Shown here: piece by piece, positions 7,948 to 15,885 of the stretch
How the letters are laid out: each line of letters opens with the position of its first letter
How positions within the stretch are numbered: the first letter of the stretch is position 1
DNA from: Elusimicrobiales bacterium
GTDB taxonomy: Bacteria; Elusimicrobiota; Elusimicrobia; Elusimicrobiales; Elusimicrobiaceae
Length of the DNA: 61,478 nucleotides
NCBI GenBank assembly: GCA_028688475.1
Contig: JAQTYB010000003.1
Coordinates: 1 to 61,478, forward strand
Reading direction: 5' to 3'
Notes under the pieces: model-generated
The model's database searches: none
The model's input: the letters and a program-made list of their open reading frames with translations, nothing else
Told to the model about the DNA's origin: nothing
Position numbers and translations under genes: made by a program

Positions 7948-8325
7948 TCACGGTTTTGCGGCGCGGCGTTCCACCGCCTTGAGTCTGGACATGAAAACGG
8001 CGACTTCGAAAGGCTTGGGTATGTACTCGTCCGCGCCGACGTTGTAGCCCTTCACCTGGCTTTCGGCCTCGCCGCGTATCGTGAGCATGATTATGGGTAT
8101 TTTTTTGAACCGCCTGTCGCCGCGCGCCTTGCGCACCAGCGCGAAACCGTCCATGCCCGGCATGTTCACGTCGGAGACGAGCAGGTCGGCGCCCTGCTTG
8201 TCGAGTATTTCCCACGCCTGGAGCCCGTCGCCGGCTTCCAGCACGGCATAGCCGTCGGCTTCCAGCATCGCCTTGAGCATCGCGCGCATTATTTCATCAT
8301 CTTCAGCTATGAGAACGCGTGTCAT
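7948..8325 (-). CDS. Stand-alone response regulator receiver
   Basis: 125-residue CheY-like domain with no output domain. Acidic pair Asp9/Asp10, phospho-acceptor Asp52 (SDVNMPGMDG), Thr82 and Lys104 (IPKPF) are all in place, so it should be phosphorylatable. Its ATG overlaps the stop of the upstream winged-helix gene (ATGA), so the two are co-translated. No histidine kinase is in the window. Output is presumably by protein-protein contact. Confidence 0.92.
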   Translation of the reverse strand: MTRVLIAEDDEIMRAMLKAMLEADGYAVLEAGDGLQAWEILDKQGADLLVSDVNMPGMDGFALVRKARGDRRFKKIPIIMLTIRGEAESQVKGYNVGADEYIPKPFEVAVFMSRLKAVERRAAKP

Positions 8326-9047
8326 ATCCTGCTCCCCCCGGCCTCATCGAGGTAATAGCCGGTTCCGTAAAGCGTTTTTATCTTCCGCCCGAACCGGCCC
8401 AGTTTTTTGCGCAAAGACTCCACGTGCTTGTCAACCGTTTCGGCGTTCACCTCGCCGGCGCGGGCCTGCCAGATGTCTTCCAGGATTTCCTCGCGCCTGA
8501 CGGCCTGCCCGGCGCGGCCCAGCAGCAGCGCGAAGATGGAAAATTCCCTGGGAGTGAGCGTGGCGGCTTCCTGCCACCGGCCTTTGTCGCTGAGCCAGAC
8601 TTTGCGCAGCCGGGCGTCAAGCCGCACCGCGGCGCCGGTTGCGCCGTCCGGGCGCTCCGGCGCCAGCCGGCGCAGATAGGCCCGCATTTTGGCCGACAGC
8701 ACGGCGATATTCATGTCCAGCGCCAGAAAATCGTCCGCGCCGGCGTCGAGGGATTCAAGCATGGCGGCGTCGCCGCCGCTGGCGCGGAACTGCGCGGTCA
8801 GTATCAGCAGGCTGCGCGGATAGCGGAGTTTCAAGCCGGCGAGAAAGTCCCTCAAAGTGCAGTTGGGCAGCGACTTGGCGTAGTCGTAGTCCACCAGTAT
8901 TATTCCACCGGCGGAAGGGGGAGCCGAATTCTCGAACTGCCTCAGATTTCCGAAAATAGTGAAGGGGCAGCCGAGTCCCAGCAGCGCCGATGCGGCGTCT
9001 TTGAGCAGCGGTTGCGGCGTTATGGCGGAAATCGGGATTTTTATCAT
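8322..9047 (-). CDS. OmpR-type winged-helix regulator with atypical receiver
   Basis: About 241 residues. The C-terminal half is a clear OmpR/PhoB DNA-binding domain (TLTPREFSIFALLLGRAGQ, VDKHVESLRKKLG, ending in a GTGYYLDE wing). The N-terminal half keeps the receiver fold (LVDYDYA as beta-3, SLDAGADDFLAL) but lacks the N-terminal acidic pair and the conserved Lys, so normal phosphorylation is doubtful. ATG 9047 is preferred; the frame stays open to 9119. Co-translated with the following receiver gene, which could supply the phospho-input. Confidence 0.85.
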   Translation of the reverse strand: MIKIPISAITPQPLLKDAASALLGLGCPFTIFGNLRQFENSAPPSAGGIILVDYDYAKSLPNCTLRDFLAGLKLRYPRSLLILTAQFRASGGDAAMLESLDAGADDFLALDMNIAVLSAKMRAYLRRLAPERPDGATGAAVRLDARLRKVWLSDKGRWQEAATLTPREFSIFALLLGRAGQAVRREEILEDIWQARAGEVNAETVDKHVESLRKKLGRFGRKIKTLYGTGYYLDEAGGSRI

Positions 9048-9137
9048 GGCTGTGCCTTTTGCGCCGGTTTCCTGATTATACAGCGCGGTCCCCGCCCGCG
9101 CAAGGCCGCGCGCGGGCATTTACTCCGGCGGTGACAG

Positions 9138-10556
9138 CTATTTTGAGGCGGGGTTTGCGAATATCTGCGGAAAAAATAATTTTTTCTCCGTGATGGCGCT
9201 GCACAGGCGTCCCCAATCGGTGTCCTTCGCCAATTTGAGAAAATCGAAACTTTTATCGTAAGACCCGCTCCGCAACGGAAGATATACGGCTATGCCGTGA
9301 ACCTTGCCGTGATATCGCTCCCCCACGGTGGCGTTGGCCGCAACCAGATTCCTGGTTATGTAGTGCATTATTTCCCTTGCCTTGTCATGCAAGGGCAGGT
9401 CAACTGATTTGGCGGCGATGAGGCTCATGAAGCTGAAGAGGTCGCGGGAATCGGTGTCCTGCTTGAAAGTCAGCGCATTTTTGACGGCGAACTTTATGAC
9501 GGACAGGTCTCCCGATTTGAGCGCGATTTTGGCGAAATCATCCAATAGTTTGGCCAGGCCTTCGAGAGCCGGCGCCTTTACGGCGGACAGGGTGAAGCCC
9601 TCCAGTTTATCCCGCGTATCCCGCGTGTATCTCTCAGGGTCGGCCTCATAGAACGCGGCATTCGCCGCCACTATATGCCCGGCGAAGCTTTCCGCTGAAA
9701 TATTCGGCGAATCCGCCAGCTTTTTCATGATTCCCTCGTAATCGTAGCCCGCGCCAGGCTCAAGCTCCTCCGAAGCCACTATGAAGTCGGCGTAGCGCGC
9801 TATTTCGTAATCCGACGCCGCGTCCTGCATGAGGCAGGCGTCGGCGGCGTATATGTCCAGATGGCCGATTTTAGACAACGCCGCGCCCATCTCGACCGTG
9901 GTTATATGGTTGCCGGTCTGGGTATCGTAAGAAATGCCGGCCATCTGATATTCTCCCTTCCTGCCGATATCGTCCGTCAGCGGTTTGTTCAGCGGGAATA
10001 TGCCGGAATACGCGGACCTCCAGCCCGTGCCGTGGTTCACCACGATAAGCGCATAATGCCTGGCGGGGAATTTGGCTTTGGCCCAGACCGCGAAATCGGC
10101 CATTTCCCGCCAGTCGCCCATATCCGAGTCCTTTTTCTCCTGCATGACGACGGTCCGCAGGCGGGAATGCTCAGGGTTCCTGGTAACGAATATGCGCTTG
10201 CTGCCGGACTGGAAATCATCGTCATCGGGCCAATTTATCTTCCCGACCTCGGCCACGATGGCAACCTCCTCAGTCGAGCCGATGTTTTCCAGTTGCCTGA
10301 AATTTTCCGTGATGACATCCGCCGCGTTATTTTTGGCGCTCATAAACACCATTACCGTCCATTCCCTGGTCTTGCCTGTCACCATAGGCGGGTAGGCGAA
10401 CGGGTCCGCGAACTGCGGGGTTGGAGCAACCGGCAATTTCGCCGCCGGGATTGTGCCGAGCAAAGTCCGGCCGGAGCCGGCGTCATTGGCATACACGGGC
10501 GCAAGCCCCGCTATGAGAGCGGCGGCAGCGGCAAAAGCGGCGAGTTTGCGTTTCAT
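9138..10556 (-). CDS. Secreted C11 (clostripain-family) cysteine protease
   Basis: 472 residues with a signal peptide (MKRKLAAFAAAAALIAGLAPVYA). The clan CD dyad is visible: His175 in VVNHGTGW and Cys241 in YAADACLM, both in the C11 sequence context. WTVMVFMSAKNNA matches the N-terminal C11 strand. The expected P1 preference is basic (Arg/Lys) as in clostripain, which is family knowledge. ATG 10556 has GGAG about 9 nt upstream. It is divergently arranged with hxsD across a 141-bp gap, so it could act on the Hxs product, though that link is only positional. Confidence 0.88.
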   Translation of the reverse strand: MKRKLAAFAAAAALIAGLAPVYANDAGSGRTLLGTIPAAKLPVAPTPQFADPFAYPPMVTGKTREWTVMVFMSAKNNAADVITENFRQLENIGSTEEVAIVAEVGKINWPDDDDFQSGSKRIFVTRNPEHSRLRTVVMQEKKDSDMGDWREMADFAVWAKAKFPARHYALIVVNHGTGWRSAYSGIFPLNKPLTDDIGRKGEYQMAGISYDTQTGNHITTVEMGAALSKIGHLDIYAADACLMQDAASDYEIARYADFIVASEELEPGAGYDYEGIMKKLADSPNISAESFAGHIVAANAAFYEADPERYTRDTRDKLEGFTLSAVKAPALEGLAKLLDDFAKIALKSGDLSVIKFAVKNALTFKQDTDSRDLFSFMSLIAAKSVDLPLHDKAREIMHYITRNLVAANATVGERYHGKVHGIAVYLPLRSGSYDKSFDFLKLAKDTDWGRLCSAITEKKLFFPQIFANPASK

Positions 10557-10661
10557 AATAGCGTCTCCAGCGAGTGTGTTCCACATAGTATAAGTGGTTT
10601 AGCCGCAGTGTCAAGAGCCATGAGGCCCACGCCGGAGGTGCCGATATGCCCATATGCCGCC

Positions 10662-10691
10662 TTGTGCCGCTGTGGCGAAAGTGATTATAAT
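10662..10691 (+). promoter_or_regulatory. hxsDB promoter, predicted leaderless
   Basis: TTGTGC (10662-10667), an 18-nt spacer and TATAAT (10686-10691). Six nucleotides separate the -10 box from the hxsD ATG at 10698, so the transcript should begin at or next to the A of the start codon. No SD precedes the ATG. Confidence 0.65.
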
Positions 10692-10697
10692 TTGTCC

Positions 10698-11033
10698 ATG
10701 CCCGAAAACAAAATTTCCATCATTATCAACCGCAGTCTCTACCCGCTTGAAGCCGCGCAGGCGGCGGCCTGCGCCTTCGCCGGCGGCGCCTATGCGGAAC
10801 TCGATGAGACTGAGGCGGGCGAACTGCGCGTCACGCTGGCGCCAAAAGAAGGCTCCGCCCTGTCCGCCGCGGCGTTGCGGGGCGAGTTTATGAATGAACT
10901 GCTGCATCACGCCATCCGGCTGCGCGTGAGCGCCAACAACGCCAAAATCCGCGAATATATAGTGACGCAGGCGCTGCTTTCGGCCAAACCGGAGCCGGAG
11001 CGCAAACCCGCCGGGACCCCCAAAAAATCCTGA
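10698..11033 (+). CDS. hxsD: His-Xaa-Ser system protein HxsD-like
   Basis: 111 residues. The ISIIINRSLYPLEAAQAAAC start, the APKEG segment and the FMNELLHHAIRLRVSANNAKIREYIVTQAL helix match my knowledge of the small HxsD family, which accompanies the HxsB and HxsC radical SAM enzymes. The role of HxsD is not established. It overlaps hxsB by one base (TGATG), so the two are coupled. Neither hxsC nor a precursor with His-Xaa-Ser repeats (HxsA) is seen nearby. Alternative: a generic small partner of a radical SAM maturase. Confidence 0.72.
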   Translation: MPENKISIIINRSLYPLEAAQAAACAFAGGAYAELDETEAGELRVTLAPKEGSALSAAALRGEFMNELLHHAIRLRVSANNAKIREYIVTQALLSAKPEPERKPAGTPKKS

Positions 11034-12478
11034 TGGCTCTGGACGAGAAAATTCTTTCCAAAATCGCCGCGGACAAACTCGGCTTTTTCCGTTTCAGGAA
11101 GCTGGACGCCGTTTTCCTGCTCGCAAACGAGACGGGGCGGTTCGAGTTTCTGGAAGAAAACGAATTCGAGCAGTTTCTTTCAGGCGCATTGCCTGATACA
11201 AACCCGGTTTTCAAAGCGCTAACCGCCAAAGGCTTCCTGCGCGCGGGTGAAAATTTGGACGAGCTCAAAAAACAATGGCTCAGCCGCAACGCATTTCTGG
11301 GGCAGGGGCCCGGCCTGCATATAATGGTGGTTACCCTGCGCTGCGACCATCGCTGCGTTTACTGCCATGCCGGCGCGCATAAAAGCGACGCCGGCTGCGA
11401 CATGTCCCGGGAAACCGCGCGCCGCGTAGTGGACATCATTTTCAGCGCGCCCGGAAAAAACCTGGGCATCGAGTTCCAGGGCGGCGAACCGCTGTTGAAC
11501 TGGCCGGTAGTCAGGTTCACGGTGGAATATGCCGCTAAAAAAGAAAGAGAAACCGGCAAATCCGCGCAAATAAGCCTTGTCACCAACATGTCGCTCATGG
11601 ACGGGGATAAGCTTGATTTCCTGCTGAAAAACAACGTCAGCCTCTGCACCTCGCTCGATGGCCCGGAACGGCTGCATAACGCCAACCGCGTTTTATCGCG
11701 CGGCGACAGCCACGCAAACACCGTGAAATGGTTCAAGCTTATCGCGGAGCGCGGGAAGCAGCCGATTGGCGCGCTTTTGACCGTCACCAAAGCTTCGCTG
11801 CCGCTTCACAGGGAAATCGTGGACGAGTATATAAACATCGGCGCGCAAAATGTGTTTTTGAGGTTTTTGAGCCCGCTCGGCGCGGCGCGGCAGACATGGG
11901 CTAAAATCGGCTACACCGCCGGCGAGTTTCTGGAATTCTACGCCAAGGCGCTGGATTATATAATAGACCGCAACCTGGGCGGCGCGGCGTTGTCCGAAAG
12001 CACGGCCACCCTTTTCCTGTCGCGGATAATGAGCGACGTGCCGGACAACTTCCTGGACCTGCGCTCGCCCTGCGGCGCCGGAATCGGGCAAATCGCCTAC
12101 AATTACGACGGCAAAGTGTTCACCTGCGACGAGGGGCGCATGCTCCACGAAATGGGCGACGCCAGCTTCTGCATAGGAGACGCCGACAAGGACGATTACG
12201 GCGAAATCGTCTCGCATCCGGCGGTGGCGTGCATGGCCACGGCCTCCTGCCTTGAAGCGCAAAGCCTCTGCCCCGACTGCGTTTATAAACCCTACTGCGG
12301 CGTCTGCCCCGTGTTGAATTATGCCGCCGGCAACGATTTATACGCGCATCCGGGCAATATGCGCTGCGAAATATATAAGGGGATATTGGATATTATTTTC
12401 AAACGTATCCGCACGGAGCGCGGCAGACAGGTTTTCACGCGCTGGCTTGAGCCGCGCGGCATCGCGTGGCGCGATTAA
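11033..12478 (+). CDS. hxsB: Radical SAM/SPASM maturase HxsB-like
   Basis: 481 residues. The radical SAM cluster motif CX3CX2C is Cys104-Cys108-Cys111 (RCDHRCVYCH). It is followed by GIEFQGGEPLLNW (the GGEP SAM-binding motif). The C-terminal third is a SPASM-type region with many Cys (CGAGIGQIAYNYDG, TCDEGRML, CPDCVYKPYCGVCP) for auxiliary Fe-S clusters. The N-terminal 90 residues resemble a peptide-recognition region. CGAG and YNYDG...CDEGRML are features I associate with HxsB. It probably modifies a ribosomal peptide; the substrate is not evident in the window. Confidence 0.8.
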   Translation: MALDEKILSKIAADKLGFFRFRKLDAVFLLANETGRFEFLEENEFEQFLSGALPDTNPVFKALTAKGFLRAGENLDELKKQWLSRNAFLGQGPGLHIMVVTLRCDHRCVYCHAGAHKSDAGCDMSRETARRVVDIIFSAPGKNLGIEFQGGEPLLNWPVVRFTVEYAAKKERETGKSAQISLVTNMSLMDGDKLDFLLKNNVSLCTSLDGPERLHNANRVLSRGDSHANTVKWFKLIAERGKQPIGALLTVTKASLPLHREIVDEYINIGAQNVFLRFLSPLGAARQTWAKIGYTAGEFLEFYAKALDYIIDRNLGGAALSESTATLFLSRIMSDVPDNFLDLRSPCGAGIGQIAYNYDGKVFTCDEGRMLHEMGDASFCIGDADKDDYGEIVSHPAVACMATASCLEAQSLCPDCVYKPYCGVCPVLNYAAGNDLYAHPGNMRCEIYKGILDIIFKRIRTERGRQVFTRWLEPRGIAWRD

Positions 12479-12529
12479 GCGATGTTCAGGAACCAGCAGA
12501 AGCTCAGCAAGAACTTTTCAGCAGTATTT

Positions 12530-13381
12530 TCATGATGTTGCGTTGCTTTGGGGATATCCGGCAATAAGGCAATCTATTGAAAACTCCAGGAAAGTTTTTC
12601 TCATTTTATAACCGGAAAATTTGCCAAGCGCTAACTTTTTTTTGATTGTTTCAGCAGATTGTCCGGCGTCGCAAAGTTTTGAAAATTGCTGTGAAAAATA
12701 TTCCAGATATTGTATTTGCTCGGCAATGGCATTAGCGCAGCCTGGCTTACCATGTCCTGGCACAATAATGTCAGCTTTGAATTTTTCCAGCGATTTCAAT
12801 GCCGCTATCCATTCAGGAATTTTATTGATGTCCCCGATAAACGGATGAACTTTATGATAAATCAAATCCCCGGCAAACAGTATTTTATGCTCGGGAATAA
12901 AAATAACCAGATTGTCCGCAGTTTCTCCTGCCCCAATAAATTGGATATCGAGGTGTATATCACCCAAAGACACTTTTAGTGTCCTTTTTACCTTTATGCC
13001 GGCTGGCATTACGGAAAGTTTGCGCAACTCGCACGCCACGGGCTTATACTCTTTCAGACCGCAATAGTAACCTATGTAATCATCCTGTTTTTTCAGACAA
13101 GCCGCCATTTCTTGCGATTGGATAATGGTTTTGGAATTAAAACAACAATTGGTGAGATGATGGTCTAAATGCCCATGCGTGTTGATGATGTAATCCGGCA
13201 CGCGCCCGTTCAATCTTTTGAATATGGAGTTTGTCAGCGATTGCAGCATTGGGGTGTCAATTAACGCGATTTTTTTGCTTCCGAAAACAATTGCGGTGTT
13301 TGCAAAAAATCCATTGCGCAGATAATTTTTATCATTCGGAATGTGCTTTGGGAAAATTCTGATACTGTTCGGGAAACGCAT
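12530..13381 (-). CDS. Metallo-beta-lactamase-fold hydrolase
   Basis: 283 residues. The THGHLDHH motif (His69, His71, Asp73, His74) is the dinuclear metal site, with further ligands likely in GAGETADN, FAGDLI and PGHGKP. Overall resemblance is to the class B beta-lactamase/glyoxalase II-like group, but the substrate cannot be assigned. No signal peptide is seen. Base composition is visibly AT-richer than hxsB next door, suggesting transfer. A copy of the ~45-bp dispersed element lies directly upstream, in the same orientation as in the other island genes. Confidence 0.85.
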   Translation of the reverse strand: MRFPNSIRIFPKHIPNDKNYLRNGFFANTAIVFGSKKIALIDTPMLQSLTNSIFKRLNGRVPDYIINTHGHLDHHLTNCCFNSKTIIQSQEMAACLKKQDDYIGYYCGLKEYKPVACELRKLSVMPAGIKVKRTLKVSLGDIHLDIQFIGAGETADNLVIFIPEHKILFAGDLIYHKVHPFIGDINKIPEWIAALKSLEKFKADIIVPGHGKPGCANAIAEQIQYLEYFSQQFSKLCDAGQSAETIKKKLALGKFSGYKMRKTFLEFSIDCLIAGYPQSNATS

Positions 13382-13403
13382 GGTTCATTTCCGCTAAACT
13401 TTT

Positions 13404-13448
13404 GCTAAATCTGACGGGGCAGACTGTATGATATCAAGAATTTTTAGC
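13404..13448 (-). repeat. Dispersed ~45-bp element, copy A
   Basis: Minus-strand core TTCTTGATATCATACAG followed by TCTGCCCCG. It is bracketed by GCTAAA and TTTAGC, which can pair. It begins one base after the stop of the HELSH protease gene and precedes the metallo-hydrolase gene. Core shared with copies at 14.3, 46.55, 47.62 and 48.7 kb. Confidence 0.75.
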
Positions 13449-13449
13449 A

Positions 13450-14175
13450 CTAGTTTCGGATTTTAGTCTCCTTGCTATTAACAAGTTCTTTAAATAATAA
13501 GTCTAGAGACAAATTTTTTCGTTTGTGTATGCTGTTTAATACAAATGTAGTCTGATAAGCGGCATAAAGAGGCAGATTGTTTTGTCCCATCTCCTGATAA
13601 TGCTTATTAAAATAATCCGGAGTGTCGGGCAAGGGAGGCAAGTTCGGTAGGGCATTCTCGAGAATCCGCTCCAATTCCATAAGCTTTTGTTCTACCTCCT
13701 GCTCCATATAGAAAGCTACCGCTATATCATTCGCTAGTTGTTCGCTGGCCGCATTATCATGTTTCCCGCCCAGATTTGTTTCCAGTGCATGGGAAAGCTC
13801 ATGCGGCACGAAAAACCAGCGAAACAGGTAGTTAAACAATAGTTCGTCATTCCCCGTGCCTGCCATCCGTAGTAAAAGGGCGTGTTGGGTTTCCGATAGT
13901 TCACTCCAATTTGGGACAGCCACAGCGCGTGCCTCTTGACGCCACGAGATTAGGGAGGGACGAGTCCACTCTCGAATCTCAGGCACAAACGACAATATTA
14001 GTCCGCTTTGGGCTGCCCGGTTAAGAAACTGGTTGCTAATTGCTTGTATGGAAAGGAGCGTTTCGGATGGCTGGACAATAGTGGTTGAATTTGGCAATTT
14101 GGAGTTTTTCTTTGTCACATAAGCTCCAGCAACCATTACTGCAAGGCTAAAAGCAATAATAAAGATATTTCCCAT
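13450..14175 (-). CDS. Membrane-anchored HEXXH metalloprotease, unassigned family
   Basis: 241 residues. An N-terminal hydrophobic helix (residues 4-20, IFIIAFSLAVMVAGAYV) suggests a signal anchor. VPHELSHALE gives an HEXXH site (His125, Glu126, His129), and Glu145 in SEQLAND could be the third zinc ligand, as in gluzincins. I do not recognise the family. It sits between two copies of the dispersed element in an AT-rich island. Its -10 box is placed so close to the ATG that a leaderless message is predicted. Confidence 0.65.
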   Translation of the reverse strand: MGNIFIIAFSLAVMVAGAYVTKKNSKLPNSTTIVQPSETLLSIQAISNQFLNRAAQSGLILSFVPEIREWTRPSLISWRQEARAVAVPNWSELSETQHALLLRMAGTGNDELLFNYLFRWFFVPHELSHALETNLGGKHDNAASEQLANDIAVAFYMEQEVEQKLMELERILENALPNLPPLPDTPDYFNKHYQEMGQNNLPLYAAYQTTFVLNSIHKRKNLSLDLLFKELVNSKETKIRN

Positions 14176-14182
14176 GGTATTT

Positions 14183-14222
14183 ATTATAACAAAGCTTCAG
14201 TGAGAAAACTGAAGCCTTGCTT
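14183..14222 (-). promoter_or_regulatory. Promoter of the HELSH protease gene, with hairpin
   Basis: Minus-strand TATAAT at 14188-14183, with 7 nt to the ATG at 14175. A stem of GCTTCAGT/ACTGAAGC (14193-14214) lies over the -35 region, so it could be a regulator site or a transcript hairpin from further upstream. Confidence 0.5.
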
Positions 14223-14268
14223 TGTATTGGCAATTGTTATGCTTTTGCCTAACTTTTGTATGCTTTTT

Positions 14269-14322
14269 GCAAACTGGCGGGGCAGACTGTATTATATCAT
14301 TAACCTCTACCGCCCCGTTTGC
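14269..14322 (-). repeat. Dispersed ~45-bp element, copy B
   Basis: Minus-strand core ATGATATAATACAG then TCTGCCCCGCCAG. It is flanked by GCAAAC and GTTTGC, with GGGGC/GCCCC inside, giving a nested imperfect stem. It lies between the DUF4143 ATPase gene and the HELSH protease gene. Confidence 0.75.
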
Positions 14323-14384
14323 GCGGCAAACTGCCTAAAACCGTAACGATATTTTGCTGCGTTTCCATTTTTCCGGCGTGTCCG

Positions 14385-15617
14385 CTAGATAGAATGCCAC
14401 GGAAGCACGGTGATATTATCCGATAGCCTCTCCGGCCTGTCTGTTTGCGCGACCACGAATCCCTGCTGTGCTTGTTTGGGATATTCCTGCAAAAAAGCAA
14501 CCAATCCGGGCACATCCGCGAGCCGCACATGCGCGGAGGATTTAATCTCCACTGGAATGACGCCGGAGCCGGTGTCTATCACGCAATCCACTTCCAAGCC
14601 GGACGCGGTTCGCCAATAGCAAACTTTGTAATCTTTCCCCAAAGCTCTTATCCTGCGGATTGTTTCCAGCATTACCGCATGTTCAAAAAGTACGCCCTTT
14701 TGCGAGTTTATCAATTCTTCCGTCATCGGCAATCGGGCCAGGCTGTTGCGCACGCCCAAATCAAACATATAGTATCGCGCGGAACGGAGTATCCGTTTTC
14801 TGGCGTTTTTAAGGTAAGCGTCAACCCGCTCGGCCACCAGCGTTTCCTCCAGCAGATTATAAAACTCTTTGATGGCGGGGGCGCTCACTCCGGCTTCCAT
14901 CGAAAGTTTTGCAAAATTAGGCGCGGTGCCGGACTCCTGGGCGGCTAACTCCAAAAACCTCGAAAAAGCCCCGATTTTCCGGCTGAGCGCCTCCGCGCGG
15001 ATTTCTTCCTCAAGATAGATTTCGGAATAGGCTTTAAGAAAGTCTTTGCGGTCAGAGTCGGTGTTTTGATTCACAATGCCAGGCAATGTGCCGAAAATAA
15101 GCGATTTTTCAAAACTATACTCGGCGTGATTCGGAAGATTTGCGATGGACAGTTCTTTGATGTTCGCGCCGCGAATCCAGCCCAGTTCATTCCATGCGAG
15201 CGGGTCCAGGTGAAAACTTTTAAGACGGCCCGGCAAAAGGTTGCCGCCTTTGCGTTTGAGCTTTCTGGCGGACGAGCCGGTAACGATAAAAGCCGCCAGT
15301 TTTTCGTCAATGAGGTATTGGATAGCGTCAAATAATTCAGGCACTTTTTGCGCTTCATCAATAAAAACTATCGGATGCGGCTTGCCGGCCTTAAGCTGAC
15401 GGATTAGCAGCGAAGGGTCTTTTTCCAAACCAAGCCGGATTTCGGGAATTTGCAACGAATAGGTAGTAAAATTATTTACGGATTCAAGAATGCTTTTGAC
15501 CAAAGTGGTCTTGCCGACTTGGCGCGGTCCAAGCATTAGAACCGACTGTTTTTTATGAACCGCCGCATTCAGCGAGGTCTGCAAATTACGAATATATAGT
15601 TTCTTTTTACTGTGCAT
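14385..15617 (-). CDS. AAA ATPase with DUF4143 domain
   Basis: 410 residues. Walker A GPRQVGKTT (residues 30-38) and Walker B PIVFIDEAQ (about 82-90) belong to the AAA_14/DUF4143 family. The C-terminal domain has the ...DFLKAYSEIYLEEEIRAEA region, EHAVMLETIRR and a nuclease-like end with EVDCVIDTGSGVIPVEIKSS, which resembles a PD-(D/E)XK core (D-x11-ExK). The family is common in accessory DNA and its function is not well defined. ATG 15617 lies 6 nt after a TATACT box; an ATG 15 nt upstream is also in frame but would overlap the -10 box. Confidence 0.88.
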   Translation of the reverse strand: MHSKKKLYIRNLQTSLNAAVHKKQSVLMLGPRQVGKTTLVKSILESVNNFTTYSLQIPEIRLGLEKDPSLLIRQLKAGKPHPIVFIDEAQKVPELFDAIQYLIDEKLAAFIVTGSSARKLKRKGGNLLPGRLKSFHLDPLAWNELGWIRGANIKELSIANLPNHAEYSFEKSLIFGTLPGIVNQNTDSDRKDFLKAYSEIYLEEEIRAEALSRKIGAFSRFLELAAQESGTAPNFAKLSMEAGVSAPAIKEFYNLLEETLVAERVDAYLKNARKRILRSARYYMFDLGVRNSLARLPMTEELINSQKGVLFEHAVMLETIRRIRALGKDYKVCYWRTASGLEVDCVIDTGSGVIPVEIKSSAHVRLADVPGLVAFLQEYPKQAQQGFVVAQTDRPERLSDNITVLPWHSI

Positions 15618-15623
15618 AGATAA

Positions 15624-15652
15624 AGTATACATTTCTGTTGCTTTTCCAACAA
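15624..15652 (-). promoter_or_regulatory. Promoter of the DUF4143 ATPase gene, predicted leaderless
   Basis: Minus-strand TTGTTG (15652-15647), a 17-nt spacer, then TATACT (15629-15624). Six nucleotides separate it from the ATG at 15617, the same geometry as hxsD. Confidence 0.6.
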
Positions 15653-15885
15653 GTGATTTATAGTTTCTCTATGGAGAGCGAACTACCAGTCTGCGCCTTC
15701 GCGGTAGCGGAGCTTTCTATTTTAGGAATATACCTCGCCCACGCTTGTCCTCGGGGATGAGGAGTGTTTGTGGCCAGATTGGCAGGCTCTGACGGCGGAT
15801 TCCACCTTTTTTTGCTGTTTGCGTTGCGCGCCGTTGTTTGTATCATGTTTCCATGCCCGAAGCGAAAACCGGAAAGGAGCCCTCA

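Noticed and set aside
14222..14322. GTTAGGC next to dispersed element copy B as a true integron attC site
   Set aside because: The matching left box is absent and the heptamer is not kept in the other copies; left only as a hypothesis to test.
15658..15846. 62-codon minus-strand frame between the DUF4143 and M3-like genes
   Set aside because: No motif, no ribosome site, and it overlaps the promoter area of the flanking genes.
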